Positions 63,267 through 64,000 of a stretch of DNA of 64,000 bases are shown piece after piece. Origin of the DNA: Gordionus sp. m RMFG-2023. Its lineage: Eukaryota; Nematomorpha; Gordioida; Chordodea; Parachordodidae. Location: positions 23,661,366-23,725,365 of the forward strand of contig NC_088777.1 in NCBI RefSeq assembly GCF_954871325.1. Reading direction: 5' to 3'. Numbering within the stretch: position 1 is the first letter of the stretch; every line of letters starts with the position of its first letter. The position numbers were made by a program, and so were the translations under genes. Under the pieces are notes generated by a model. That model worked only from the letters and a program-made list of their open reading frames with translations. It was not told the origin of the DNA and ran no database searches.

Positions 63267-64000
63267 CAGTGTTGTTAAACGCTACTTTTAAAAGTAGCGT
63301 GCTACCGCTATCGTTTTCAAATGAGTAGCGCGCTATTAGCTACTTTTTATGCTATTTGGATTTTTTTTAAAATATTTTTTACGTAACTTTATTTCCACAA
63401 ATAAAATATTGGTATAAAAACATGACTATAATTTGTTACATATATATAAATATATAATTTATTTATTATTGAACTTTAATAATAATAACAGTTCAGTACT
63501 ATCATCCCCAAATCTAGAGCGATGATCAGAAAGTATAAGCTTTGCCATACTAAATAATCGTTCAGCACTAGCACTTGAGCGCAACGCAGTATTAAATTTA
63601 ATAAACACTTTTTATATGAAAAAAATCATAAAAATATTTAAATGAGTATTTTTAGATTTAAAAAAAGCATCTAGAGATTCAATAATATTATTATTATTTA
63701 TTTCAAAAAAATCGTCTATGGAAGGCCGCGGTTTCGATCTTGCTATAGTATTAGTATCGTGGTTAGGCATGACATTTTTTAGCGTTACCATCAGCCTATC
63801 AAGTTTCCCTTTAGATTCAGTCAAATTAATGTATGGCCAATTTAATTTGAAACTAGGATGAACGATAGCAGCTATTACATTTTCATCATCATACAGATCT
63901 GAAAATCTAATTTATATAAAGTATTAATTATAAAATAAGAAGAATACCTTTTTAATTTTCAAAATTTAAATTTATCTAAGATTTAGATTCATTTATAAAA
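63267..64000 (-). mobile_element. hAT element of the 53.6-kb family, left end; runs out of the window
   Basis: The tip CAGTGTTGTTAAACGCTAC is followed by TTTTAAAAGTAGCGTGCTAC and AGTAGCGCGCTATTAGCTAC, nearly the same as the inverted right end of the 53,606-55,201 element. The minus strand carries transposase at 63,480-63,840. The left flanking 8 bp is CTCTCAAC; its partner would lie beyond 64,000. Confidence 0.85.
63480..63840 (-). pseudogene. hAT transposase C-terminal part (minus strand)
   Basis: The minus strand gives KGKLDRLMVTLKNVMPNHDT, RPSIDDFFEINNNNIIESLD and AFFKSKNTHLN (63,824-63,612). The dimerisation motif follows as SSASAERLFSMAKLILSDHR (about 63,575-63,510). The 54.6-kb copy has the same order (LDAFFKSEN, STSVERLFSKAKLILSD), which shows they are one family. 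A frame shift separates the two pieces here. More upstream transposase sequence probably lies past 64,000. Confidence 0.82.

Overview
The window is nuclear DNA from a very AT-rich animal genome that is crowded with mobile elements. Two host genes support an animal origin: a C2H2 zinc-finger factor of the EGR (Krox/NGFI-A) family, and the 5' half of a large multi-exon gene that I read as SMG1, the nonsense-mediated-decay PIKK kinase. Introns with GT..AG borders, 8-bp hAT target-site duplications (TSDs), TTAA piggyBac sites and poly-A-ended LINEs are all eukaryotic. I cannot name the species. An invertebrate is likely.

Layout. 1-2.3 kb: EGR-like gene on + with a CRE upstream. 2.3-12.6 kb: gene-free DNA holding an old LINE on - (about 4.96-9.91 kb) split by a pogo/CENP-B-type DNA transposon (about 6.3-9.1 kb), plus short repeats. 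12.594-19.445 kb: a 6.85-kb hAT element with two roughly 3-kb inverted arms built of tandem arrays, bounded by a perfect 8-bp TSD. 19.685-24.849 kb: a second hAT (ZMYM/TTF-like transposase remnants) with a full-length LINE inserted in it; the LINE has a tRNA-like 5' end and a 16-bp TSD. 24.867-35.996 kb: a piggyBac remnant (TTAA ends) that contains a third hAT (25.770-34.031 kb), which in turn contains an LTR retrotransposon (29.049-33.476 kb); a 5'-truncated LINE (34.247-35.814 kb) sits in the same piggyBac. 36.03-58.89 kb and onward: the SMG1-like gene on +, nine phase-compatible exons covering about 1,058 codons, with introns of up to 11 kb filled by MITEs, hATs, a long-TIR element of an unassigned family, LINE debris and a reverse-transcriptase fossil. 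59-64 kb: further intron or flank with a rearranged hAT and the start of another hAT that leaves the window.

Three points stand out. (1) The 12.6-19.4 kb hAT is a fold-back element whose arms carry a GGGTCG-type array and an approximately 119-bp satellite also found inside the pogo remnant. (2) A hAT in an SMG1 intron (53.606-55.201 kb) carries a roughly 150-bp copy of another SMG1 exon/intron junction, the pattern of gene-fragment capture. (3) Several unrelated hAT families here share one design: subterminal clusters of a short GC-containing motif in both orientations separated by A/T runs, each family with its own motif.

All coordinates were read by eye. Splice sites are inferred from GT/AG borders, reading-frame phase and remembered family sequence, not from transcripts.
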